64,000 bases of DNA from DSWT01 sp035373625 (GTDB lineage: Bacteria > Chloroflexota > Anaerolineae > B4-G1 > SLSP01): NCBI GenBank assembly GCA_035373625.1, contig DAOSNS010000006.1, positions 78,707 to 142,706 of the forward strand. The letters run 5' to 3'. A program made the position numbers and the translations under genes. The notes below the pieces were generated by a model, which was not told where the DNA came from, searched no databases, and worked only from the letters and a program-made list of their open reading frames with translations. Below are positions 57,377-64,000 of the stretch, in pieces. Numbering within the stretch: position 1 is the first letter of the stretch; each line of letters starts with the position of its first letter.

Positions 57377-57381
57377 TGGCC

Positions 57382-58389
57382 TTACCCCCTTTCTATCGCT
57401 ATGGTTTTTACTTGCGCCGCTATCTGTGTAGCGCGGTGGATCAACTTCTCCAGTTCCTGGTTGTCGTGTTGCAATTTCTCGATGTTTCCCTGCAGAATTT
57501 GTACGCGCTGACGGCGACGCTCAATTTCCCAACGGCGCAATACCGGATACCACACAACATAATGCGCCGTTGCGTGATAGTCTAAGGCGGTTTGCGAGCG
57601 GAACCACACGACGCCGTCAAGCGGTTGTGTCAAAGTCTCGGCGCATACCGCCAAGCGGTGGATGTGGCGCAAATCTACATCTTGATTGGCGGTCAGGAGA
57701 CGGCACAGAAATTGCCCCTTGCGCCATTCGCATACTTCGGCAGTCTGTTCTTGCAGGTGCAATATCAGGCAGGTCTCGCCTTCTTCTGGCGGACGTTGGG
57801 GATCATCCAGCAAGGCAAAGGCGCTGAGATATTCCGGGCAAAGCAAAATCTGAATGTTTGAAAGGGAGGCTACCGTAGATTGCTGTTGCGCAAGGAGGCC
57901 CAAGGCGGCCTGTATCTGCTGCTGCTGTGTATGCGCGTTGACAACAAAAAAGAGACGCTGAAAACCACCATCTTTGATAGGCCACCGGATCAACGCCCAG
58001 AGCAGTTCTGCAAGTGTGTCCAAAGGCGCATCCCAAAACATTTCCATGCACTCGTTGCCACTCTGACGCAACCCCGGTATAGCGGAGGGCGCGCAGAGGA
58101 TCCAGTTCTTTCCCCGACGGTAAAAGGTATAGGCCACTTCGTCGTAGGTTTGGCTGGACATTTCCGCCGAAAGATAAACTCGCTCGAACTTGCACAGTTC
58201 GGCAAGAATGTGCCCGTCATTGCGTGGCTCAACGCGAATGGCGCGCGCGGTTGTGTCGCCCAAATCGAATACCAACGAGGGCAGGATAGAGGGCGTCGGA
58301 AACTGTTGTCCCTGCTCCGGCCAACATCGCCGCAACACGTAATCTTCGAACAGGCAAATCAGACGGGAAAAGTCATCTTGTTGGACCAT
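57382..58389 (-). CDS. degenerate actin/Hsp70-fold protein with C-terminal coiled coil
   Basis: 335 residues. ILPSLVFDLGDTTARAIRVE (about 34-53) looks like a phosphate 1 loop of the actin superfamily and ETCLILHLQEQTAEVCEW (about 210) like a phosphate 2 strand that has lost its glycines, so it is probably an inactive or weak actin-fold ATPase. The last 60 residues (RRRQRVQILQGNIEKLQHDN and on) form a coiled coil. It lies three bases after the small coiled-coil gene and five bases before the Hsp70-like gene. A regulatory partner of that Hsp70 is plausible but unproven. Confidence 0.6.
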   Translation of the reverse strand: MVQQDDFSRLICLFEDYVLRRCWPEQGQQFPTPSILPSLVFDLGDTTARAIRVEPRNDGHILAELCKFERVYLSAEMSSQTYDEVAYTFYRRGKNWILCAPSAIPGLRQSGNECMEMFWDAPLDTLAELLWALIRWPIKDGGFQRLFFVVNAHTQQQQIQAALGLLAQQQSTVASLSNIQILLCPEYLSAFALLDDPQRPPEEGETCLILHLQEQTAEVCEWRKGQFLCRLLTANQDVDLRHIHRLAVCAETLTQPLDGVVWFRSQTALDYHATAHYVVWYPVLRRWEIERRRQRVQILQGNIEKLQHDNQELEKLIHRATQIAAQVKTIAIERG

Positions 58390-58392
58390 AAT

Positions 58393-58569
58393 TTATTCGA
58401 CAGTTTTTAGTGGGGGCCAGCGTTGGTCAAATTCGGACAACAACTCCTGGTATAAACGCTCCACTTTCTGGCTTAGGAGATCATGTTGCGCGGCTAATTG
58501 CGCGTACTTATCTTCTAATGCTTGGATTTCACGGTCCAATGCATCTAATACCGCTTGGTCATCATCCAC
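58393..58569 (-). CDS. small coiled-coil protein
   Basis: 58 residues from GTG 58569, chosen because AGGAG lies seven bases upstream (a GTG at 58590 would give 65 residues but has no ribosome site). It is one continuous coiled coil, DREIQALEDKYAQLAAQHDL followed by LSQKVERLYQELLSEF, and ends in a short Trp-Pro-rich tail. It lies between the GrpE-like and actin-fold genes and probably links or oligomerises components (inference). Confidence 0.6.
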   Translation of the reverse strand: MDDDQAVLDALDREIQALEDKYAQLAAQHDLLSQKVERLYQELLSEFDQRWPPLKTVE

Positions 58570-58591
58570 AGTTTTTCTCCTGACGCGCACT

Positions 58592-59272
58592 TCAAGGCTC
58601 AGAAACCTGCAAATCTAACCTATCTGTTGTGAATGTCGAAATCCGCGCTGGATGTAGCACTTCTGTCCCCAAACGCCAGCCGCGCCGGATAACTTTGAAC
58701 GTCACCTGCGCCTGCCCGGATTCGAATGGCCGCTCATTTCCCACATCGAAACCATTGTGTGGATCAGTTAGTTTGGAGGCTGTCAGAACGATAAGCCCGC
58801 CCGGCGCCTCTTTGGTATCAGGAAACCGGCTCAATCTTTGGGCGCTGACATCCTGAATCCAATGTCTGAGTTCGGTCAAGATTGCCTGAGGTGTCCAACC
58901 AGGCTCGGATTCGGTCAAACTCTCCACCATATCGAGGATAAAAGGGCGGCCTTCTCCCATCTTACGCAAGAGCATCATCAACCAACCTTCACGTTCACGG
59001 CGCAGCCGTTCCCGTTCATTTTCCAAAGCAATCAAACCGCTTTGTCGCTCTTGCTCAGTTCGCTGTAATTTTTCCTCTAATTGTGCTAGTTTTGCTTGTA
59101 AACACTGCTGCTGTTCTTCGCATTGTTGTTTTCTTGCTTTGTATTGCGCTAGCTCTTCTTTGAGCTGTTGGTTTTCTTGTCGTAATTCGCCTGTTTTCTT
59201 CCTGTAATAACGCAATGATCTTTGAATGGAAGTTATTTCTTGCTTTGTTCTGGTTGTGCTGTCTTTGGTCAT
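58592..59272 (-). CDS. GrpE-like nucleotide exchange factor with long coiled coil
   Basis: 226 residues from ATG 59272 (ATGA overlap with the upstream nuclease gene). Residues about 5-95 are a coiled coil (QEITSIQRSLRYYRKKTGEL and on). The C-terminal 45 residues (QAQVTFKVIRRGWRLGTEVL, HPARIS) match the GrpE beta-wing pattern V-x(2)-V-x(3)-GY-x-LG-x(2)-LRPA. GrpE proteins exchange ADP for ATP on Hsp70; the co-encoded Hsp70-like protein is the obvious partner. The middle (GEGRPFILDMVESLTES) is the expected four-helix position. Confidence 0.72.
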   Translation of the reverse strand: MTKDSTTRTKQEITSIQRSLRYYRKKTGELRQENQQLKEELAQYKARKQQCEEQQQCLQAKLAQLEEKLQRTEQERQSGLIALENERERLRREREGWLMMLLRKMGEGRPFILDMVESLTESEPGWTPQAILTELRHWIQDVSAQRLSRFPDTKEAPGGLIVLTASKLTDPHNGFDVGNERPFESGQAQVTFKVIRRGWRLGTEVLHPARISTFTTDRLDLQVSEP

Positions 59273-61764
59273 TTCAACTCCAATCGCATGAGATCGGCAG
59301 AGGCTACATTCACAAATTGCTTTCCGGCGGCGCGCAACGTTTTTTCCAGAGGTGAACCGGCAGTCTCTCGATGATAGAGCGCCAATACAGTGCATTGAAC
59401 TTGCTGTCCTATAGCTTGTAGCTCTTCCAGACTGGTGTGTAAATCCACCTGATAACGGCGGTTTTGCTCAGTGGATACCCGTGATTCCGCCGATTTGTAG
59501 GGTTCAAAAATCACACCGTATTGCGTTTGCTCAAGTTGCTGGCGCAAAGCATGTGCTTCTGCCTCGCGACAAATGATAATCGAGTGCGCCGGAAAATCTG
59601 AGGGTTCATCGTGGGGCCGCGATTGCCAAATGCCGGCTTGAGCATAGTGTTGTGCTACATTCCAGGCCAAGCCCTTCAAATAGATCTCGTACTGGCGTAA
59701 AGGCGCGGCAGGCGTTTCATAGGCTTCGCAAAGGGCCTGGTAAACTTCTTGCGCGTCGCCCAATGCTGCCGCGAGGATCAAAATGCGGGTGTGGCCGGAC
59801 TCGATAGCATAATTCACGCGATCTACCAAATAGCTCTGGCGGTCATGGAGTAGAGAAGCCGTGGGAAAAGTTGCATCGAACGCATGGACCGCTTCCATAA
59901 ACACCAGATCGTAGGGGCGTTGAAACAGGGTTGTATTTGCCGGAGGGACACTGCCCACCGGGCGCAAACTAAAGTCGCCGGTGACAAGGATATGGACATC
60001 GCCCATAATCTCCGCCATTGCCGCGCCTAGCAAGTGGCCGGCAGGATGTAGGGTGATCTTTAGCCCGGCGATATCCAATGGCGTTCCAAAAGGCAGTTCC
60101 TGTACCCAACGATGAAGAGATTGCCAGTCGGTAGAAACCAATGTCAATAATTGGTTAGTTTCAGGCGTCATGATTACAGGAATATCAGGGAACGCCTGAG
60201 ATAAAACAGGGAGGTGTCGCGTATGATCAGAGTGTGCGTGGGTAACAATAATCATATCCGGTGATGTAGAAGGAATAGCATAATTTTCCCCACCGGGGTC
60301 AATCACAATTACCTTGCCATCCAGTTTTAGCGTCAGTGTAGACCACGCGCCACTGACCAGCACCTCGGTATTGCGAGATATAGAAGACACGGGCACGGGC
60401 ATAACTTCAGGAACTGGAAAAGGAGGCAAATCATCCGGCGGTGGTTCAGGAGTCGCCAGTTCCAAAGGCGCGGCCGGATCTGGTGCCGTGAAGGGCGCAT
60501 TGTCTGACAACATCGCCTCCCATCCGGCGCAAAGATGCTTAAGCGCAGTGGATATTTCCCCAGCCTGCTCTGCACGCCGCGCCTCAATGACTCCAGTGAA
60601 CAGGCGCGCTTCATTACTGGCGTTATCGCCTTTTGGAACAACCGTCTGTGCTGTGCGGGCTGCGATTTCGAGGCGGAAGGCATAGGTTGCTTCTGGATCT
60701 ATTTTTTCTAAAGCCGTCAACACCCAATCGGTGTGTAGCGGTAATTCAGCGGCATCTAGATTGGCGCGTAAGGCGGCTTGCCATAAAGGCTGTCCCATTT
60801 GAAGGCGTAGAGCATGCAGACTACTGTTGAGTTGTTCTAAATGTTGCTGTCGCTCATGTAATATCTCCTCACAAGGAGCTAATTCTGTTTGTACTTCGGT
60901 CAATCTGCGCTCTTTAAGCTCAATTTGTGAACTTAGTTCCTCAAGACGAAGTTGCAATTTCGCAAGGCTACGTTTCAGTTCTACTTGCTGTTGTGCATTT
61001 TCCTGATTGGCGCGCTCCAAAATAGTGTTTTGGCTTTGTAACTGTGTGGTTTGGGTTTCTATTTGATCTTTTTGTGCTTTGGCACTCTGGATATAGGCTT
61101 CAAGTTGCGAGAAATTGGTTTTCTCGCGCTCAAGTTGCTCTGCTAAAGCTACTTTTCGCTCTTCAAGGTGTTGAACTTCGGCAATCAATTTGGACTTTTC
61201 CGTTGTCTTCTCGCGCCAAAGCTGTTCTAAAACTGCCTTCTGTGCTTCTAGGCGTTGAATGTCAACAACCAATGCAGATTTCTCCGTTTCCCTCTGATGA
61301 ATCAACGCTTCTATATCCGTTTTCTCTGCTCTAGCTATCTCAATCTCTGTTTCTAATGCTTTAAGTTCTGTCTCTCGATGATTAACCTGCATTTGGAGTT
61401 GAGTCAACTCCTCTCTTAGGCGATCAACCTGTTCTATTTGTGGAGTTTCTGGTAGCGGGCTAGGCTCTGGGGATTGCATCTCCCAATTACCACGTACACT
61501 TATGGGCTGTCCCACACGTTTCTCTAGAATCTTTTCGATAATTTTACGATTTTCCTCAACTTTTTGCCTATGAAAATCATATCCGTTTGGAATAGTAAGT
61601 ATTATAGTGTTCCCATCTACCACATCCAGTGCCTTTACAGCACGCATAACAGCCCCCAACTGTTTATCAACAGCGTCAAAAGCTCTAGGAATGTCCCTGA
61701 GCTGAGATGGCAATTCTGTCAAAACAATCTCGGATTGTTCTTTATTATCAGGCGAAGCGTGCAT
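59269..61764 (-). CDS. coiled-coil metallo-beta-lactamase/beta-CASP nuclease
   Basis: 831 residues, AGGAAGAG before the ATG. Residues 1-95 resemble the C-terminal domain of DNA polymerase III tau (GNTIILTIPNGYDFHRQKVE, KILEKRVGQPISVRG). Residues 110-330 are an SMC-like coiled coil, 340-470 are helical, and 480-831 are the nuclease: THAHSDH (about 508-514), PAGHLLGAA (about 571) and ILVTGDFS (about 593) give the metal ligands of the beta-CASP RNA/DNA processing group. The end of the gene overlaps the GrpE-like start. It is the probable effector enzyme of the operon (inference). Confidence 0.78.
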   Translation of the reverse strand: MHASPDNKEQSEIVLTELPSQLRDIPRAFDAVDKQLGAVMRAVKALDVVDGNTIILTIPNGYDFHRQKVEENRKIIEKILEKRVGQPISVRGNWEMQSPEPSPLPETPQIEQVDRLREELTQLQMQVNHRETELKALETEIEIARAEKTDIEALIHQRETEKSALVVDIQRLEAQKAVLEQLWREKTTEKSKLIAEVQHLEERKVALAEQLEREKTNFSQLEAYIQSAKAQKDQIETQTTQLQSQNTILERANQENAQQQVELKRSLAKLQLRLEELSSQIELKERRLTEVQTELAPCEEILHERQQHLEQLNSSLHALRLQMGQPLWQAALRANLDAAELPLHTDWVLTALEKIDPEATYAFRLEIAARTAQTVVPKGDNASNEARLFTGVIEARRAEQAGEISTALKHLCAGWEAMLSDNAPFTAPDPAAPLELATPEPPPDDLPPFPVPEVMPVPVSSISRNTEVLVSGAWSTLTLKLDGKVIVIDPGGENYAIPSTSPDMIIVTHAHSDHTRHLPVLSQAFPDIPVIMTPETNQLLTLVSTDWQSLHRWVQELPFGTPLDIAGLKITLHPAGHLLGAAMAEIMGDVHILVTGDFSLRPVGSVPPANTTLFQRPYDLVFMEAVHAFDATFPTASLLHDRQSYLVDRVNYAIESGHTRILILAAALGDAQEVYQALCEAYETPAAPLRQYEIYLKGLAWNVAQHYAQAGIWQSRPHDEPSDFPAHSIIICREAEAHALRQQLEQTQYGVIFEPYKSAESRVSTEQNRRYQVDLHTSLEELQAIGQQVQCTVLALYHRETAGSPLEKTLRAAGKQFVNVASADLMRLELK

Positions 61765-61797
61765 AAGACTCTTCCTGTAAATTCACGATTCTGTTTG

Positions 61798-62157
61798 TCA
61801 CAGGGTCTCACGATTCTCGCGGATATACCCCTCAATTTCGTCAGGATGATCGTAGTAATAGCCCAACGCATCGTGGACTTGCGCCAGGGTGAGAACTGGA
61901 AAAGCCCCGATAATTTGCGCGGGTGTGTCGCCCAGGCGCGTGCGTTCAATGACCGCGCGCATGGTAACAGCGCTGCCGCGAATGGTTGGTTCGCCCTGAT
62001 GCATCTGGGAATCGCGGACAATGTAAGGATGCACAATGGGTCTGTTTGGTACATCAGTGCTCACGATTTGTGTCAGCCAGGATTTTAATAGACTCAGTTC
62101 TTGTCGAATCGCGCCAAGTTCTACGTATATTCTATCAACTTCTATCGCTGTATTCAT
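61798..62157 (-). CDS. DUF433 protein, first gene of the Hsp70/beta-CASP operon
   Basis: 119 residues. Residues 40-119 are a DUF433 domain: HPYIVRDSQMHQGEPTIRGS, then MRAVIERTRLGDTPAQIIGA and LAQVHDALGYYYDHPDEIEG. DUF433 is a small helix-turn-helix fold, found alone as VapB-like antitoxins. The N-terminal 40 residues are an added helical segment. It is encoded first behind the promoter at 62263, the usual place of an autoregulating antitoxin. It may therefore control the downstream genes or neutralise the nuclease. Confidence 0.8.
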   Translation of the reverse strand: MNTAIEVDRIYVELGAIRQELSLLKSWLTQIVSTDVPNRPIVHPYIVRDSQMHQGEPTIRGSAVTMRAVIERTRLGDTPAQIIGAFPVLTLAQVHDALGYYYDHPDEIEGYIRENRETL

Positions 62158-62262
62158 AGCCAGTTTCCCCCTACTATTGCGCCGATTGGCAACTCTAGGC
62201 CAACATGGGCGTCAAATCATGCGCCGGAACTTGCAACACTGCGGCGTTTCCCTCTTATTCCA

Positions 62263-62290
62263 AGTATACATATCTCTCGCCTCCGCGCAA
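62263..62290 (-). promoter_or_regulatory. promoter of the Hsp70/beta-CASP operon
   Basis: Minus strand TTGCGC (62290-62285), 16 bp, TATACT (62268-62263). Transcription should start about 62256, giving a leader of about 100 bases before the DUF433 gene. Confidence 0.55.
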
Positions 62291-62295
62291 TCCAC

Positions 62296-62324
62296 AAAAA
62301 AAGGCTGCCTCGTCAGAGGCAGCC
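62296..62324 (-). terminator. intrinsic terminator of the GH5 gene
   Basis: On the minus strand GGCTGCCTC, TGAC, GAGGCAGCC and then seven T. It separates the GH5 gene from the promoter of the DUF433-headed operon on the same strand. Confidence 0.85.
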
Positions 62325-62360
62325 CTTGTGCGCTATGCAGCGATTTGCGCTCGACTCCGC

Positions 62361-63383
62361 TCACCCCGCTGGCGGAAACAGTACCGGCGCGATGGCGGTG
62401 GGGTGGCCGTCGTGGTCAACAAGCCCGAACGCACCTTTGTAATCCCAGTTTGCCCAGGCGATGTCGTATTCGTCGAAGACGGAGAGGATGTCTTTGAACC
62501 ACGCGATGCGCAGCGGATCGGGGGTGCGGTCGAAGCAGCCGAATTCGCCGCAGTAGAGCGGCAGGCCGGTGCGCTCGCGCACGGCGAACGGTTGCGTCAG
62601 GTCGGCGACGATGGTGTTGCGGTCGAAGGGCTGGTTCCACTCGTCCATGTGACTGAGCAGTTCCGCGCTCAGGCCCACCAGGTCTTCCTCGGCGATGGGC
62701 CGGCCGGGGTAGTGGATGGGGCCGTTGTACGTCCCGCCGATGGCCCACCAGGGCGCGGTGTAATGGGTGATGAACATCGGAAGGTAGTAGTGGAAGGTCA
62801 AAATGATGTTGGGATCGTTCGGCGGCACGGCGAGCTTGAGGAAGGTGTGGTGCTGGTTGAACCAGTTGGAGCCGAGGACGATGGTGCGCGTCGGTTCGCT
62901 GGCGCGGACAGCATTGTAGCCCGCCAACGCCACGCGGTTCCAGTCCTCCGGGTTGCGGGCGACGGCCTCGTTGAGCAGTTCGTAGGCCACCATATCCGTG
63001 GGACGATGTCTCAAATGCTCGGAAAGCTGCTGCCACAATCCGGCGAAGCGCGCTTCTTCGGTGGGATCGGCGAAGAGCGGCGGGTCGTTCTCGTCGAGGA
63101 AGTAGTGCGTGCGCAGGATGTGCAGATCCACGATGGCGCGCAACCCGGCCTCGGCGCACCAATCCAGCGCCGCGTCGAGCAGTGCGAACGCCTCCGCGTC
63201 TTTGCGCCCTGCCTCGTCCCACATCTGCTCCTCGTCAATGGGGATGCGCAGGTGATCCAGACCCATCTCAGCCAGCCGTTGAACGTCCGCCCGCGTGAAG
63301 TACGCCCGGCGCGCCTCTCCCCGTTGCTCGCTCTGGCTGAGCCACTGTGAAATATTCGTTCCGCGTTGAATTGTAAAAGCCAT
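62361..63383 (-). CDS. GH5 family glycoside hydrolase (cellulase/mannanase type)
   Basis: 340 residues from ATG 63383 (AAGGAGA upstream); the frame continues upstream through the 15-bp repeat array as DYPTN units, but that extension is very unlikely to be translated. TIM barrel with acid/base Glu in MVAYELLNEAVARNP and nucleophile Glu in PLYCGEFGCFD, plus DHLRIPIDEEQMWDEAG and HYYLPMFITHYTAPW. No signal peptide, so it acts in the cytoplasm on short oligosaccharides. Substrate not readable. Confidence 0.88.
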   Translation of the reverse strand: MAFTIQRGTNISQWLSQSEQRGEARRAYFTRADVQRLAEMGLDHLRIPIDEEQMWDEAGRKDAEAFALLDAALDWCAEAGLRAIVDLHILRTHYFLDENDPPLFADPTEEARFAGLWQQLSEHLRHRPTDMVAYELLNEAVARNPEDWNRVALAGYNAVRASEPTRTIVLGSNWFNQHHTFLKLAVPPNDPNIILTFHYYLPMFITHYTAPWWAIGGTYNGPIHYPGRPIAEEDLVGLSAELLSHMDEWNQPFDRNTIVADLTQPFAVRERTGLPLYCGEFGCFDRTPDPLRIAWFKDILSVFDEYDIAWANWDYKGAFGLVDHDGHPTAIAPVLFPPAG

Positions 63384-63401
63384 AGTCTTCTCCTTAAAAA
63401 T

Positions 63402-63765
63402 AGTCGGGTAGTCGTTAGTCGGGTAGTCGTTAGTCGGGTAGTCGTTAGTCGGGTAGGCGTTAGTCGGGTAGGCGTTAGTCGGGTAGTCGTTAGTCGGGTA
63501 GTCGTTAGTCGGGTAGTCGTTAGTCGGATAGTCGTTAGTCGGATAGTCGTTAGTCGGGTAGGCGTTAGTCGGGTAGTCGTTAGTCGGATAGTCGTTAGTC
63601 GGGTAGGCGTTAGTCGGGTAGTCGTTAGTCGGGTAGTCGTTAGTCGGGTAGTCGTTAGTCGGATAGTCGTTAGTCGGGTAGTCGTTAGTCGGATAGTCGT
63701 TAGTCGGGTAGTCGTTAGTCGGATAGGCGTTAGTCGAGTAGTCGTTAGTCGGGTAGTCGGGTAGT
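63402..63765. repeat. 15-bp tandem repeat array (about 23 units)
   Basis: Unit GGGTAGTCGTTAGTC, with variants that change position 3 (G or A) and position 7 (T or G). About 23 units run from 63407. Adjacent DNA at 63800-63869 has the complementary words (GACTACTCGACTAC), so the two could pair. Same words at 19034-19072 and 40922-40950. Confidence 0.9.
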
Positions 63766-63869
63766 TCTGTGTAGTCCGAAGTCAAAAGTCAGCCCTTCGA
63801 CTATTGACTATCTGACTACAAGACTACTCGACTACTTGACTACTCGACTACTCGACTACAAGACTACTC

Positions 63870-64000
63870 CTACACAACTACCGGTGTAATGTCCATAAAC
63901 TTGCAGACTTCGAGCAGCGCTTTCGTGTAATCCCCGTGAATCATGCTGGCGTGGTGGACGAAGCCTTCTTCGACGAGCGTGCGGTACAGCTTGTCGTGAT
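63870..64000 (-). CDS. C-terminus of a sugar isomerase-like protein (partial)
   Basis: The last 42 codons of a minus-strand gene that continues beyond the window: HDKLYRTLVEEGFVHHASMI, HGDYTKALLEVCKFMD, ending at the TAG at 63870-63872. The GFVHHASMIHGDY pattern resembles the C-terminal end of L-fucose/L-arabinose isomerase-like proteins, where a His takes part in the active site. Family assignment is tentative given the small piece. Confidence 0.5.
   Translation of the reverse strand, partial: HDKLYRTLVEEGFVHHASMIHGDYTKALLEVCKFMDITPVVV

Noticed and set aside
55718..59272. Housekeeping dnaK-grpE-dnaJ operon
   Set aside because: The Hsp70 is short and lidless, the GrpE has an extended coiled coil, there is no DnaJ, and the neighbours are a nuclease and helical proteins.
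63402..63765. CRISPR array
   Set aside because: Units are 15 bp head to tail with no unique spacers and no cas genes.
63384..63785. N-terminal DYPTN repeat extension of the GH5 protein
   Set aside because: The 15-bp array is a multiple of three and stays open, but the ribosome site and homology start at 63383; the same words occur in non-coding gaps elsewhere.

Overview
The window looks like one scaffold of a GC-rich, anaerobic or fermentative Chloroflexota-type bacterium (Anaerolineae-like), probably metagenome-assembled because it carries two 100-N gaps (2380-2479 and 30800-30899). The taxonomic guess is an inference from gene content: an aldehyde:ferredoxin oxidoreductase end, a zinc-ribbon MscL, peptide-type ABC transporters paired with a LacI regulator, many glycoside hydrolases, large STAND/NACHT NTPases, and many short word-like intergenic repeats. 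No rRNA, tRNA or CRISPR array was found.

Layout. 1-401: end of an aldehyde:ferredoxin oxidoreductase gene. 541-13577: a conflict (immunity-like) cluster with two small adaptor-like proteins, a P-loop NTPase with TPRs, two nearly identical caspase-like peptidases, two WD40 remnants fused to different N-terminal modules, an AbiE-type toxin-antitoxin pair, and a 1905-residue NACHT NTPase. Many of these proteins carry the same short glycine-rich motif (AIGG...VIVTGDxN) at a terminus. 13768-16218: GH3 beta-glucosidase. 16304-20135: minus-strand glycolipid-type operon (flippase, CDP-paratose epimerase-like SDR, GT4, MaoC). 20304-24707: coaX, a GT39-like membrane glycosyltransferase, and small signalling proteins (cNMP-binding, phosphodiesterase, CBS-ACT). 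24740-26655: HindIII-like restriction-modification pair in AT-richer DNA. 26878-30723: mscL, a membrane protein, and a c-di-AMP (ydaO-type) riboswitch ahead of a glycoside hydrolase gene. 30951-40903: tandem DUF362 genes, glgA, SMP-30 lactonase, a composite FAD/Fe-S oxidoreductase, Gfo/Idh/MocA dehydrogenase, ThuA and a flavodoxin. 41453-49255: an oligopeptide/oligosaccharide ABC operon with strong promoter, double LacI operator and LacI regulator. 49370-52783: gamma-glutamyltransferase, DUF523/DUF1722 protein and a VapBC-type pair. 52784-53894: decayed genes. 54085-62157: an eight-gene minus-strand operon with an Hsp70-like ATPase, a GrpE-like factor, an actin-fold-like protein, helical partners, a DUF433 protein and a coiled-coil beta-CASP metallo-beta-lactamase nuclease. 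62361-64000: GH5 gene, a 15-bp repeat array and the end of a sugar-isomerase-like gene.

How the genes fit together. Much of the window serves saccharide use: GH3, two GH5-like enzymes, ABC importer with LacI control, SMP-30, Gfo/Idh, ThuA, glgA. The rest is defence or conflict. The two regions most likely to hold an undescribed system are the Hsp70/GrpE/beta-CASP operon (54085-62157) and the caspase/NACHT cluster, in which paired short motifs suggest homotypic recruitment of caspases to NTPases. Inside the caspase cluster there is a sharply bounded identical 967-bp block (probable gene conversion), two N-terminal module swaps at the same nine bases, and expanded repeats in putative sensor domains (102-bp TPR units; a hexamer-coded alternating Asp/Ala-Leu/Arg tract).

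Repeats are a second theme. Perfect palindromes start at the TAG stop codon of three genes, and simple intergenic word repeats occur throughout and even inside one glycosyltransferase gene.
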